Origin: SZUA-430 sp031413635
GTDB lineage: Bacteria; Pseudomonadota; Alphaproteobacteria; Micropepsales; Micropepsaceae
Direction of reading: 5' to 3'
Length of the DNA stretch: 37,743 nucleotides
Assembly: GCA_031413635.1 (NCBI GenBank)
Contig: JANOFM010000207.1
Location: 1 to 37,743, forward strand
This document shows positions 16,220-24,379 of the stretch, one piece after another. The notes beneath the pieces are model-generated. The model made no database searches and had not been told where the DNA came from. It worked only from the letters and a program-made list of their open reading frames with translations. The position numbers were made by a program, and so were the translations under genes. Position 1 is the stretch's first letter. The number at the start of each line of letters is the position of its first letter.

Positions 16220-16687
16220 TTGGCCAAAAAACAACCTTCTTCTGTTGATGCGCATGTCGGTAGCCGCGTTCGTTTGCGCCGGATGCTGATTGGAATGAGC
16301 CAGGAAAAACTTGGCGAACTTCTGGGCCTTACCTTCCAGCAGGTCCAGAAGTACGAAAAGGGCGCCAATCGTATCGGCGCCAGCCGGCTCTATGACATCT
16401 CGTCGATTCTCGGCGTGCCAGTGTCGTACTTCTTCGACGATCTCGTGGGCGACCACGGCGTGAAGCGCGCCAATGGTCATGCCAACACGACGGACGTCGA
16501 TGCCGGGCCTTACATGATGGAATTCGTGTCGAGCGCGGAGGGCTTCCAGCTCGTTCGTGCGTTCACGAAGATCACGGATCCGCGGGTGCGCAAGCGCATG
16601 CTCGATCTGGTCAAATCGCTGACGGGCGAAGAAGAAGTCTTCCCGGACTTCCGCGTCGTCGAACTGCGGGAAGCGCAACGCGCTTGA
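16220..16687 (+). CDS. XRE-family transcriptional regulator, PraR/PhrR-like
   Basis: A small helix-turn-helix regulator. With TTG 16220, placed 9 bases after AAAGGAG, the product is 155 residues. The Cro/CI-type HTH lies at about 27-50 (SQEKLGELLGLTFQQVQKYE), followed by the conserved NRIGASRLYDISSILGVPVSYFFDD and a C-terminal helical region ending VVELREAQ. This matches the alphaproteobacterial group that includes PhrR of Sinorhizobium and PraR of Azorhizobium and Rhizobium, which respond to pH or repress adhesion and symbiosis-related genes. The lnt (actA)-phrR adjacency is the same as in Sinorhizobium. What it regulates here is unknown. Confidence 0.87.
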   Translation: MAKKQPSSVDAHVGSRVRLRRMLIGMSQEKLGELLGLTFQQVQKYEKGANRIGASRLYDISSILGVPVSYFFDDLVGDHGVKRANGHANTTDVDAGPYMMEFVSSAEGFQLVRAFTKITDPRVRKRMLDLVKSLTGEEEVFPDFRVVELREAQRA

Positions 16688-16710
16688 CGTAACAGAGCAT
16701 CCCTGACAGA

Positions 16711-16753
16711 AAGCCGCGCTTTTCGCGACCGCGACAAGCGCGGCTTCTTTTTT
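16711..16753 (+). terminator. strong intrinsic terminator or attenuator just before metK
   Basis: AAGCCGCGCTT (16711-16721) and AAGCGCGGCTT (16736-16746) form a perfect 11-bp stem around a 14-nt loop, followed by a T-rich tail with six consecutive T (16748-16753). The metK ATG is only 18 bases after the T-run, too little for a promoter between them. So either metK has a promoter upstream of the hairpin and must read through it, or transcription starts within it. An upstream AAGCGC (16671-16676) could pair with GCGCTT (16716-16721) in the 5' arm as an antiterminator. Confidence 0.8.
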
Positions 16754-16771
16754 GGAGTGGCAAGGCCCGTC

Positions 16772-17944
16772 ATGTCGTCCCGCAAGAATTATCTCTTTAC
16801 GAGCGAGTCAGTCTCCGAAGGCCACCCCGACAAGGTGTGCGACCGCATATCGGATTCGATCGTCGATCTTCTCTTGGGTCACATGCCAGAAGCGCGCATT
16901 GCGCTGGAAACGCTTGCGACGACCAATCGCGTGGTGTTGGCCGGGGAAGTGCGCGGACCGGAAAGTGTCGGTCACGAGCAGCTGATCGACACGGCGCGCG
17001 AGGCGATCAAGGACATCGGTTACACGCAAGAGGGCTTCGATTGGCGCAAAGTGCGGATCGAGTGTCTGGTCCACGCGCAATCGGCTGACATCGCGGTGGG
17101 CGTGGACGCGGCCGGGAACAAAGATGAAGGTGCCGGCGACCAAGGCATCATGTTCGGTTACGCCTGCCGGGAAACCGACGAATACATGCCTGCGCCGATT
17201 CACTATTCGCATCGCGTTCTCAAGGCGATGTCGGATGCGCGCCGCGCCGGCAAGGCGAAGGATCTACTTCCCGACGCCAAGAGCCAGGTCACTCTGCAGT
17301 ATGAAAACGGCAAGCCGGTGCGCGCGACGAAGATCGTCGTGTCGACGCAGCATGTCGACGGGCTCGATCAGCGCGACGTGCGCGCTATCGTCAAACCTTA
17401 TATCGAAAGCACTATGCCTTCAGGCTGGATGTGCCCTGACGAAGGTCTGTTTGTGAACCCGACCGGGCGCTTCGTCATCGGCGGGCCCGACGGCGACACG
17501 GGACTGACCGGCCGCAAGATTATCGTCGATACGTATGGCGGCGCGGCGCCTCATGGCGGCGGCGCATTCTCGGGCAAGGACCCGACGAAGGTCGACCGCT
17601 CGGCCGCCTATTGTGCGCGCTATCTTGCAAAGAACGTGGTGGCGGCGGGATTGGCGGAGCGCTGCACGATCCAGATCGCCTATGCGATCGGGGTTGCCGA
17701 TCCAATGTCGTTCTATGTCGACTTGCACGATACGGGAAAAGTCGATGAGGCGCAGCTCGAAAGGGTCTTGCCCGAGATGGTGAGCTTGAAGCCGCGCGGC
17801 ATTCGAGAGCATCTGTCTTTGAACCGGCCGATCTATGCGCGGACTTCGGCCTATGGCCATTTCGGCCGCGCGCCGGAAAAGGACGGTGGTTTCTCATGGG
17901 AACGCATCGATCTGGCGCCGCAGTTGAAGCGCCACTTCGCCTGA
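16772..17944 (+). CDS. metK: S-adenosylmethionine synthetase
   Basis: Makes S-adenosylmethionine from methionine and ATP in the cytosol. The 390-residue protein shows ESVSEGHPDKVCDRISDSI at about 12-30 (His18 active-site region), the signature GAGDQGIMFGYA and the phosphate-binding loop GGGAFSGKDPTKVDRSAAY. ATG 16772 with AAGG six bases upstream matches the usual N-terminus; GTG 16757 is in frame but lies directly against its GGAG. Transcription has to pass the hairpin at 16711-16753, which suggests control by attenuation. The end overlaps trmB by 49 bases. Confidence 0.97.
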   Translation: MSSRKNYLFTSESVSEGHPDKVCDRISDSIVDLLLGHMPEARIALETLATTNRVVLAGEVRGPESVGHEQLIDTAREAIKDIGYTQEGFDWRKVRIECLVHAQSADIAVGVDAAGNKDEGAGDQGIMFGYACRETDEYMPAPIHYSHRVLKAMSDARRAGKAKDLLPDAKSQVTLQYENGKPVRATKIVVSTQHVDGLDQRDVRAIVKPYIESTMPSGWMCPDEGLFVNPTGRFVIGGPDGDTGLTGRKIIVDTYGGAAPHGGGAFSGKDPTKVDRSAAYCARYLAKNVVAAGLAERCTIQIAYAIGVADPMSFYVDLHDTGKVDEAQLERVLPEMVSLKPRGIREHLSLNRPIYARTSAYGHFGRAPEKDGGFSWERIDLAPQLKRHFA

Positions 17945-18621
17945 CGGAAGTCCCGCGGCGTCGCAGCGAGCTTTACGGCCGGAGGGCCGGCCGGCCGCTA
18001 AGCGTTCAACAGCAGGCGCTGTTCCAGACTTTGCTGCCGCGAATTTCCGTGCCGGCGGGCGCGATCGATCTGCGAGCGCTCTTTCCGGGCGCCGAGCAAT
18101 TTGCCTTTGAGGTCGGGTTCGGCGGCGGCGAGCATCTGGCGGCGCAAGCGCGCGCCCACCCCAAGCGCGGTCATATCGGTTGCGAGCCTTATATCAACGG
18201 CCAAGCGAAACTTCTGACGCACATTCATGAGGGCGCCTTGACCAATGTGCGTATTCACCCGGAAGACGCGCGCGAGGTCTTGGTCCGGTTGCCCGATGCT
18301 TCACTCAGTGCGGCTTTTGTCTTGTTCCCCGATCCGTGGCCTAAATTGCGGCATTGCAAGCGCCGGTTCATTCAGGCTCAGAGCGTCGCCGAGCTCGCGC
18401 GCGTGCTTCGTCCGGGCGGGGAATTTAGGTTAGCGACCGATCACATGGAGTATGGGCGTTGGGCGTTGTCCCATCTGATGGCTCAACCCTTGTTCCGCTG
18501 GGCCGCCGAACGTGCGTCCGATTGGCGCGTGCGGCCCGGCGATTGGCCGCCGACGCGCTATGAGCAGAAGGCGCTGGCGGCAAGGCGGCCTTGCGTTTAT
18601 TTGCACTTTGTCCGCGTTTGA
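17896..18621 (+). CDS. trmB: tRNA (guanine-N7-)-methyltransferase
   Basis: SAM-dependent enzyme forming m7G46 in the tRNA variable loop. The 241-residue product has the SAM-binding strand FEVGFGGGEHL (71-81), GCEPYINGQAKLL (95-107) and the catalytic LFPDPWPKLRHCKRRF (143-158). ATG 17896 lies inside the end of metK (49-base overlap). No closer ATG, GTG or TTG exists before the conserved part, so this overlap is probably real. Following directly on metK, it is a consumer of the SAM that metK makes; the pairing is common in Alphaproteobacteria. Confidence 0.94.
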   Translation: MGTHRSGAAVEAPLRLTEVPRRRSELYGRRAGRPLSVQQQALFQTLLPRISVPAGAIDLRALFPGAEQFAFEVGFGGGEHLAAQARAHPKRGHIGCEPYINGQAKLLTHIHEGALTNVRIHPEDAREVLVRLPDASLSAAFVLFPDPWPKLRHCKRRFIQAQSVAELARVLRPGGEFRLATDHMEYGRWALSHLMAQPLFRWAAERASDWRVRPGDWPPTRYEQKALAARRPCVYLHFVRV

Positions 18622-18634
18622 CCGGGCTTTGGCC

Positions 18635-18663
18635 TTGGCGCGGGCGCATCGGCCCGCTATATT
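18635..18663 (+). promoter_or_regulatory. sigma-70-type promoter of the rimP-nusA-infB operon
   Basis: TTGGCG at 18635-18640 and TATATT at 18658-18663 are 17 bases apart; the spacer is a GC-rich inverted repeat (GCGGGC-GCATCG-GCCCGC, 18640-18657). Predicted start is near 18670, giving a leader of about 80 nt before rimP. Confidence 0.45.
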
Positions 18664-18695
18664 TGCCGCTATTCCCGGACAAGAAGACCTTGTTC

Positions 18696-18719
18696 GCTGG
18701 CTGAGTTCTCTCAGCCGGT
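18696..18719 (+). promoter_or_regulatory. leader hairpin upstream of rimP
   Basis: GGCTGAG (18699-18705) and CTCAGCC (18710-18716) form a perfect 7-bp stem with loop TTCT. The stem extends by G-T, C-G and T-G pairs to 10 bp (18696-18719). No T-run follows, so it is not a simple terminator. It sits in the predicted 80-nt leader, 32 bases before the rimP start. Leaders of rimP-nusA operons are regulated in other bacteria. Confidence 0.45.
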
Positions 18720-18750
18720 CGCGGAAGCCTTTGGCCTATGACCATGAGCG

Positions 18751-19293
18751 ATGCCTTTGCCGTCACGTGTCGCCGAACTCGAGCGTCTGATCGAAACTAT
18801 CGCTGCAGCGATGGGTTACAGCCTCGTGCGCGTTCGGTTATCGGGTGCAAATAGGCCAGTGCTGCAGATTATGGCGGAACGCACCGACGGACTGATGGAT
18901 GTGGACGATTGCGCGAAACTCAGCCGAGCAATTTCGGCTGCCTTCGAAGCAGACGATCCGATCGAAAGCGACTACGTGCTGGAAGTGTCGTCGCCCGGAA
19001 TCGATCGTCCGTTGACGCGGCGGCGCGATTTCGAGGCCTACGCGGGACACGAAGCGCGGATCGAACTCAAAAGCCCGCTTGAAGGGCGCAAACGTATTCG
19101 CGGCACGCTCAAGGGCCTTAGAGGCGAAGACGTGGTGGTCGAAACGGAACTCGTCGAAGACAGGCGGCGCGGCGACCTCGCGGTGCCGTACATGGCGATC
19201 GGCGAGGCGAAGCTCGTCTTGACGGACGCATTAATCGAACAGGATTTGAAACGCAGAAGGGCCGCCGTCAAGAGTGCGGCGCAATCGGAGTGA
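18751..19293 (+). CDS. rimP: ribosome maturation factor RimP
   Basis: Assists 30S subunit assembly. The 180-residue product has the RimP N-terminal domain with IETIAAAMGYSLVRVRL (14-30), ISAAFEADDPIESDYVLEVSSPGIDRPL split over about 62-89, where EVSSPGIDRPL is the family signature, and a C-terminal SH3-like domain with LKGLRGEDVVVETE. ATG 18751 is the first in-frame start; the two ATGs just upstream are out of frame. It is the first gene of the rimP-nusA-ylxR-infB operon; nusA begins 5 bases after its stop. Confidence 0.95.
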   Translation: MPLPSRVAELERLIETIAAAMGYSLVRVRLSGANRPVLQIMAERTDGLMDVDDCAKLSRAISAAFEADDPIESDYVLEVSSPGIDRPLTRRRDFEAYAGHEARIELKSPLEGRKRIRGTLKGLRGEDVVVETELVEDRRRGDLAVPYMAIGEAKLVLTDALIEQDLKRRRAAVKSAAQSE

Positions 19294-19297
19294 GACC

Positions 19298-20908
19298 ATG
19301 GCCGTCAGTGCAAACAGACTAGAACTTCTTCAAATCGCGGATGCCGTCGCGCGCGAGAAATCGATCGACAAGCAGATCGTGATTTCGGCGATGGAAGAAT
19401 CGATCCAGAAAGCCGCGAAATCGCGCTACGGCCAAGACAACGAAATCAAGGCGGAGATCGACCCGAAGACGGGCGAGACGCGGCTGCATCGCTTGCGGCT
19501 GGTCGTCGACAAGGTCGAAAACGAGGCGACCGAGATCACCCTCGACGAGGCGCAGATCCGCAACCCGGCGGCACAGACCGGCGATTTGATCGCCGAGCCG
19601 CTGCCGCCGATCGACTTCGGACGTATCGCGGCGCAGGCGGCCAAGCAGGTCATCTTCCAGAAGGTGCGCGACGCGGAGCGCGAAAAACAATTCGACGAAT
19701 ACAAGGATCGCATCGGCGAGATCGTGCACGGTACGGTCAAGCGCGTCGAATACGGCAATGTGGTCGTCGACCTTGGGCGCGGCGAAGCGTTCGTGCGGCG
19801 CGACGAGTTGCTGCCGCGCGAGACGTTTCGTACCGGCGACCGCATCCGAGCCTACATCTACGACGTGCGGCGCGAGGCGCGGGGCCCGCAGATTTTCCTG
19901 TCGCGCACGCATCCGCAGTTCATGGCCAAGCTGTTCGCGCAGGAAGTGCCGGAAATCTACGACGGTATCATCGAGATCAAGTCGGTGGCGCGCGACCCAG
20001 GCTCGCGGGCGAAGATCGCGGTGATCTCGCGCGACACCTCGATCGACCCGGTCGGCGCCTGTGTCGGCATGCGCGGCAGCCGCGTTCAGGCGGTGGTGCA
20101 GGAGTTGCAGGGCGAGAAGATCGACATCATCCCGTGGTCGAACGACGCGGCGAATTTCGTCGTCAACTCGCTTGCCCCGGCCGAAGTCGCCAAGGTCGTG
20201 CTCGACGAAGATACGCGACGCATCGAAGTGGTCGTCGGCGAGGACCAGCTGTCGCTGGCCATCGGGCGGCGCGGGCAAAACGTGCGATTGGCGTCGCAGT
20301 TGACCGGCTGGCAGATCGACATTCTGACCGAGGCCGAGGAATCCGAGCGCCGTCAAGAACAATTCCGCAAGCGCACCGAACTGTTTATGACGGCGCTGGA
20401 CGTCGACGAGACGTTGGCTCAGTTGTTGGCGGCGGAGAATTTCTCGACCGTCGAGGATTTGGCTTTCGTGCCCGCCGAAGAGCTCGCCGAAATTCAGGGC
20501 ATCGGTGAGGAAACTGGTCAGGAGCTGCAACGGCGCGCGCAGGATTTCTTGGAGAAGCAGAACGCAATGATGGACGCGAAACGGCGCGAACTCGGGGTCG
20601 AGGACGGATTGATGGCGGTCGAAGGCATCACGCCTGCGATCGCGGTGGCGCTGGGTGAGGGTGGCGTGAAGTCGCTTGAAGACATCGCCGGCTGCGCGAC
20701 CGACGATCTTTTGGGCTGGACGGAGACCGTTAACGGCGAGCGCAAGCGGCAAGCGGGAATTTTGGAGTCGTTCGGACTGAACGCCGACGAAGCCAACGCG
20801 ATCATCATGGCGGCGCGCGTTGCCGCCGGATGGATCGAGGCGCCCGTCAAAGCCGAAGAGCCGGAAGCGGTGGAAACGGCGGAGACGGCGGAGGAGCCGG
20901 AGGAGTGA
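19298..20908 (+). CDS. nusA: transcription termination/antitermination protein NusA
   Basis: RNA polymerase-associated factor controlling pausing, termination and antitermination. In 536 residues it has the N-terminal RNAP-binding domain (about 1-125), an S1 domain (about 130-200, IVHGTVKRVEYGNVVVDLG), two KH domains (about 225-345, including VGACVGMRGSRVQAVVQEL and IGRRGQNVRLASQLTGW) and two C-terminal acidic/HhH repeats (about 360-500). A very acidic tail ends the protein. ATG 19298, with GGAG at 19287-19290, matches the family N-terminus. The stop overlaps the next gene as GTGA. Confidence 0.97.
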   Translation: MAVSANRLELLQIADAVAREKSIDKQIVISAMEESIQKAAKSRYGQDNEIKAEIDPKTGETRLHRLRLVVDKVENEATEITLDEAQIRNPAAQTGDLIAEPLPPIDFGRIAAQAAKQVIFQKVRDAEREKQFDEYKDRIGEIVHGTVKRVEYGNVVVDLGRGEAFVRRDELLPRETFRTGDRIRAYIYDVRREARGPQIFLSRTHPQFMAKLFAQEVPEIYDGIIEIKSVARDPGSRAKIAVISRDTSIDPVGACVGMRGSRVQAVVQELQGEKIDIIPWSNDAANFVVNSLAPAEVAKVVLDEDTRRIEVVVGEDQLSLAIGRRGQNVRLASQLTGWQIDILTEAEESERRQEQFRKRTELFMTALDVDETLAQLLAAENFSTVEDLAFVPAEELAEIQGIGEETGQELQRRAQDFLEKQNAMMDAKRRELGVEDGLMAVEGITPAIAVALGEGGVKSLEDIAGCATDDLLGWTETVNGERKRQAGILESFGLNADEANAIIMAARVAAGWIEAPVKAEEPEAVETAETAEEPEE

Positions 20909-21558
20909 CACGAGGCCGCGGCAGGCCAGCACGTTTGGACGACGATCACGGCGCCGAAGGTCCACTTCGGCGCTGTATCGTTACAGGAGACGTGCAATCG
21001 CCGGAGCGCATGGTGCGTTTCGTCGAAGGGCCTGATCGCACGATCGTGCCCGACGTCGCGCACAAACTACCGGGCCGCGGCTTTTGGGTGGCGTCAAGCC
21101 GCGAGGCGATCGAGCGCGCGCGCGAGCGAGGGTTGTTTGCGAAAGTGGCCAAGTCGTCCGTGACGTGTCCGCCCGACCTGGCGACCCAAGTCGAGCGGTT
21201 GTTGGCGCAGCGTTGTGTCGATCATTTGGGGCTGGCGCGGCGCGCGGGTCAGATCGTCATCGGTTTTGCCCAAGTGGAGCAAGCGTTCCGGGCGCGGGAC
21301 GGGCGTATCGCCGCACTGGTGGAGGCCCGGGAATCCGGCCCCGCGGATCGCGGAAAGCTCGTGACTTATGCCCAGCGCCAGGGCGCTATTCCCGTGATCG
21401 GTTGTCTGTCGGAAGGCGAAATCGGCTTGGCATTCAGCCGGGAAAGTGTGGTACATGCTGCGCTAACGGCAGGCACGCTCGCCACTCGGTTTGTAACCGA
21501 GGCACAGCGGCTTGGCGGTTTCCGCGTTTTGTGTCCGCCTGATTGGGGCGCGGCTTGA
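20905..21558 (+). CDS. YlxR/DUF448-L7Ae fusion RNA-binding protein
   Basis: A 217-residue protein starting at GTG 20905 (overlapping the nusA stop; GGAGGAG at 20890-20896). It joins two small RNA-related domains. The first is a YlxR/DUF448 domain with RRCIVTGDVQSPERMVRFV (about 22-40) and PGRGFWV. The second is an L7Ae/L30e-like domain (about 110-215) with LGLARRAGQIVIGFAQVEQA and the segment IPVIGCLSEGEIGLAFSRE. In many bacteria these are two separate genes between nusA and infB; the fused form is usual in Alphaproteobacteria. Its role is not established beyond a likely RNA or nucleoid contact. Confidence 0.9.
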   Translation: MTRGRGRPARLDDDHGAEGPLRRCIVTGDVQSPERMVRFVEGPDRTIVPDVAHKLPGRGFWVASSREAIERARERGLFAKVAKSSVTCPPDLATQVERLLAQRCVDHLGLARRAGQIVIGFAQVEQAFRARDGRIAALVEARESGPADRGKLVTYAQRQGAIPVIGCLSEGEIGLAFSRESVVHAALTAGTLATRFVTEAQRLGGFRVLCPPDWGAA

Positions 21559-21593
21559 TGACCGCGGACCAACGGCGTTGTTTAGAATCAAGC

Positions 21594-21605
21594 CTGCAAT
21601 TGCAG
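21594..21605. other. 12-bp palindrome CTGCAATTGCAG before infB
   Basis: A perfect palindrome in the 75-base gap between the YlxR-type gene and infB. It may be chance or a small operator. No promoter hexamers are arranged around it. Confidence 0.2.
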
Positions 21606-21633
21606 TCCGAGTGAAAAGGATCGAAGAGCGCGC

Positions 21634-24366
21634 ATGACTGATGGCAAGACCCCGGAAGGCGAAAAGACCCTGCATGCCTCCGGGCCGAAGACACTGTCCG
21701 TGAAGCGTCCGGATATGGGCGTTGTGCGCCAGGCGTTCAGTCATGGCCGGTCGAAGGCCGTCGTGGTCGAAACCAAGCGCGCGCCGGTTCGCTCCGGCAC
21801 GCCGCTCAAGACGGTGACGGCAAAGGCTGCGGAAGCGCCGAAACCGGAGGCTGCTCCCGCAGTCAGCGCGACGCCTGCCAAAGCGGTGAAGCCGCCACCG
21901 GTGCAGCCGAAGTCGGGCGGCATGGTTCTGCGCACGTTGACCGAAGGCGAGAAAGAAGCACGCTCGCGCGCGCTAACCGATGCGCGCGTCGCCGAGGAAG
22001 AAGAACGTCGCAAAGTTCAAGAAGAGGCCAAGCGCCGCGTCGAAGAAGAAGTGCGGCTCGCGCGCGAGCGCGAAGCTGCCGCCAAACGCAAGCTGGAAGA
22101 CGACGCGCGCCGGGTTCTGGAGGAAGGCACACGCCGAAAGGTCGACGACGATGGGCGCCGCCAAGCGTCCGACGATCGTCCCATGGCCTCCGCGGCGCCC
22201 CGTCCAAGCGCGCGCCCGGCCTCATCCGGTGCGCCCGGATACAGAACTCAACCGGGAGGAGCGCCTGCCGCGCGTGCGCCAAGCGCGGCGCGTCCGGCGC
22301 CGGGTGGCGCAACAGGAATTGGTTTGCCGCCTCGTCGCATGACGGGCAGCGAAGAGGACGAAGCCGGCCGCATCGCGCGCCGTCGTATGGGGCCTCCGGG
22401 CCCCGGTGGGGCCGGCGCGTTCAAGCCGCCGCCGAAAGCGCCGACTGCGCCGCGCAAAGTAGCCGACGACGGGCGTCGCGGCGGCAAACTCAGCGTCGTC
22501 ACGGCATTGGACGATCAGGAGCGCGTTCGCTCGATTGCGGCCTACAAGCGTCATGTACAGCGTCAGCGCGCGCAGCTTGGCAACAAGAATGCCGAAGCAC
22601 CGCAAAAGATCATCCGCGAAGTGGTTATTCCCGAGGCGATTACGGTTCAGGAACTCGCGAACCGCATGGCGACGCGCGCGGTCGACATCATCAAGAGCCT
22701 GATGAAGCAAGGCCAAATGGTAACGATCAACACCTCGCTCGATGCCGATACCGCGCAATTGATCGCTGAAGAGTTCGGCCACACGGTTAAGCGCGTTGCG
22801 GACTCCGACGTGCTCGAGGGCTTAGCCGGTGACAGCGATGCCGACGAAAATTTGATGCCGCGCGCGCCGGTCGTGACCATTATGGGTCACGTCGATCACG
22901 GCAAGACGTCGTTGCTCGACGCGCTGCGCCAGACGGACGTGGCGGCGGGCGAGGCGGGCGGTATTACGCAGCATATCGGCGCCTATCAGGTGACCCTGCC
23001 GTCGAAGAAGAAGATCACATTTCTCGACACGCCGGGTCACGCGGCCTTTACGGCCATGCGCGCGCGCGGCGCGAAGGTGACCGACATCGTCGTGTTGGTC
23101 GTGGCGGCCGATGACGGCGTCATGCCGCAAACGATCGAAGCGCTCAATCACGCGAAAGCGGCGAAGGTCCCGATCATCGTCGCCATCAACAAAATCGATA
23201 AGCCGGGCGCTACACCCGACCGCGTGCGCACCGAACTTCTGTCACACGAGATCGTCGTGGAATCGATGGGCGGCGATACGCAAGCGATCGAGGTGTCGGC
23301 GACGAAGAAGCTCAACCTCGACAAACTGGAAGAGGCGATCTTGCTTCAGGCCGAGGTCTTGGATCTCAAAGCCAATCCAAACCGTCCGGCGTCGGGCGCG
23401 ATCGTGGAGGCCAAGCTCGACAAAGGCCGCGGGCCTGTTGCGACCGCGTTGGTGGCGCGCGGTACGATCAAGGTCGGCGACATCGTGGTTGCCGGTGCCG
23501 AATGGGGCCGCGTGCGCGCGCTGGTCAACGAGCGCGGCGAGCAAGTGCCCAGCGCCGGCCCGTCGGAGCCGGTCGAAATTCTGGGTCTGTCGGCGCCGCC
23601 GGAAGCCGGTGATGATTTCGCGGTCGTCGAAACGGAAGGCCGCGCGCGCGAGGTCGCCGATTTCCGCGCGCGCAAGAAGCGCGATGCCCGTACGCTGGCC
23701 GGGGGGCGCACGTCGCTCGATCAGGTTTTGGCGCAGCGCGGCGCGGGCGAGACCAAGTTCCTGCCGCTGGTCGTCAAGTCGGACGTGCAGGGGTCGGTCG
23801 AAGCGATATCCTCGGCGCTCTCCCAGCTTTCGACGTCGGAAGTGAAGGCGCAGGTGCTTCACGCAGGCGTCGGTGGCGTCACGCAAAGCGACATTATTTT
23901 GGCGCGCGCCTCGGGTGCGCCGATTATCGCCTTCAACGTGCGTGCAACGGCCGAAGCGCGCGACATGGCCAAGCGCGACGGCGTCGAAATCCGTTACTAC
24001 TCGATCATCTACAACATCATCGACGACATTAAGGCCGCGATGTCGGGCCTGTTGCCGCCGACGTTGCGCGAGAATTTCCTGGGCTATGCGACGATCCTCG
24101 AGGTGTTCAACATTACGAAGGTCGGCAAGGTAGCGGGCTGCCGCATTACGGAAGGCAAGGTTCTGCGCGGCAACAAAGTGCGTTTGCTGCGCGACAAGGT
24201 GGTGATCCACGAGGGAACGCTGTCGACATTGAAGCGCTTCAAGGACGAAGTGAAAGAGGTTCTGAACGGCCAGGAATGCGGCATGGCGTTCGAGAATTAT
24301 CAGGACATCCAGAAGGGCGACGAAATCGAGTGCTTCGAGGTCGAGACCGTGAAGCGGACGCTGTAA
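21634..24366 (+). CDS. infB: translation initiation factor IF-2
   Basis: GTPase that brings fMet-tRNA to the 30S subunit. The 910-residue protein has a long low-complexity N-terminal region (about 1-300) with a charged Glu/Arg/Lys helix (about 105-165) and Pro/Ala/Gly-rich stretches. The IF2 N-terminal domain follows near 330-380 (VQELANRMATRAVDIIKSL). The G domain has GHVDHGKT at 418-425, DTPGH and NKID, and is followed by domains II, III and C2. ATG 21634. The usual next gene, rbfA, is 5.5 kb away here. Only 13 bases separate the infB stop from the end of the convergent citrate synthase gene, with no visible terminator between them. Confidence 0.97.
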   Translation: MTDGKTPEGEKTLHASGPKTLSVKRPDMGVVRQAFSHGRSKAVVVETKRAPVRSGTPLKTVTAKAAEAPKPEAAPAVSATPAKAVKPPPVQPKSGGMVLRTLTEGEKEARSRALTDARVAEEEERRKVQEEAKRRVEEEVRLAREREAAAKRKLEDDARRVLEEGTRRKVDDDGRRQASDDRPMASAAPRPSARPASSGAPGYRTQPGGAPAARAPSAARPAPGGATGIGLPPRRMTGSEEDEAGRIARRRMGPPGPGGAGAFKPPPKAPTAPRKVADDGRRGGKLSVVTALDDQERVRSIAAYKRHVQRQRAQLGNKNAEAPQKIIREVVIPEAITVQELANRMATRAVDIIKSLMKQGQMVTINTSLDADTAQLIAEEFGHTVKRVADSDVLEGLAGDSDADENLMPRAPVVTIMGHVDHGKTSLLDALRQTDVAAGEAGGITQHIGAYQVTLPSKKKITFLDTPGHAAFTAMRARGAKVTDIVVLVVAADDGVMPQTIEALNHAKAAKVPIIVAINKIDKPGATPDRVRTELLSHEIVVESMGGDTQAIEVSATKKLNLDKLEEAILLQAEVLDLKANPNRPASGAIVEAKLDKGRGPVATALVARGTIKVGDIVVAGAEWGRVRALVNERGEQVPSAGPSEPVEILGLSAPPEAGDDFAVVETEGRAREVADFRARKKRDARTLAGGRTSLDQVLAQRGAGETKFLPLVVKSDVQGSVEAISSALSQLSTSEVKAQVLHAGVGGVTQSDIILARASGAPIIAFNVRATAEARDMAKRDGVEIRYYSIIYNIIDDIKAAMSGLLPPTLRENFLGYATILEVFNITKVGKVAGCRITEGKVLRGNKVRLLRDKVVIHEGTLSTLKRFKDEVKEVLNGQECGMAFENYQDIQKGDEIECFEVETVKRTL

Positions 24367-24379
24367 GCAACCCGTTTCT

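Noticed and set aside
16684..16771. SAM-II or SAM/SAH riboswitch before metK
   Set aside because: The gap holds a terminator hairpin but not the conserved pseudoknot bases of those families as far as I can recall; kept only as an attenuation finding.
19319..20965. A 548-codon open frame on the minus strand opposite nusA
   Set aside because: Shadow of nusA: high-GC codons leave the reverse frame open; its translation is Arg/Leu/His/Asp-rich with no recognisable domain.
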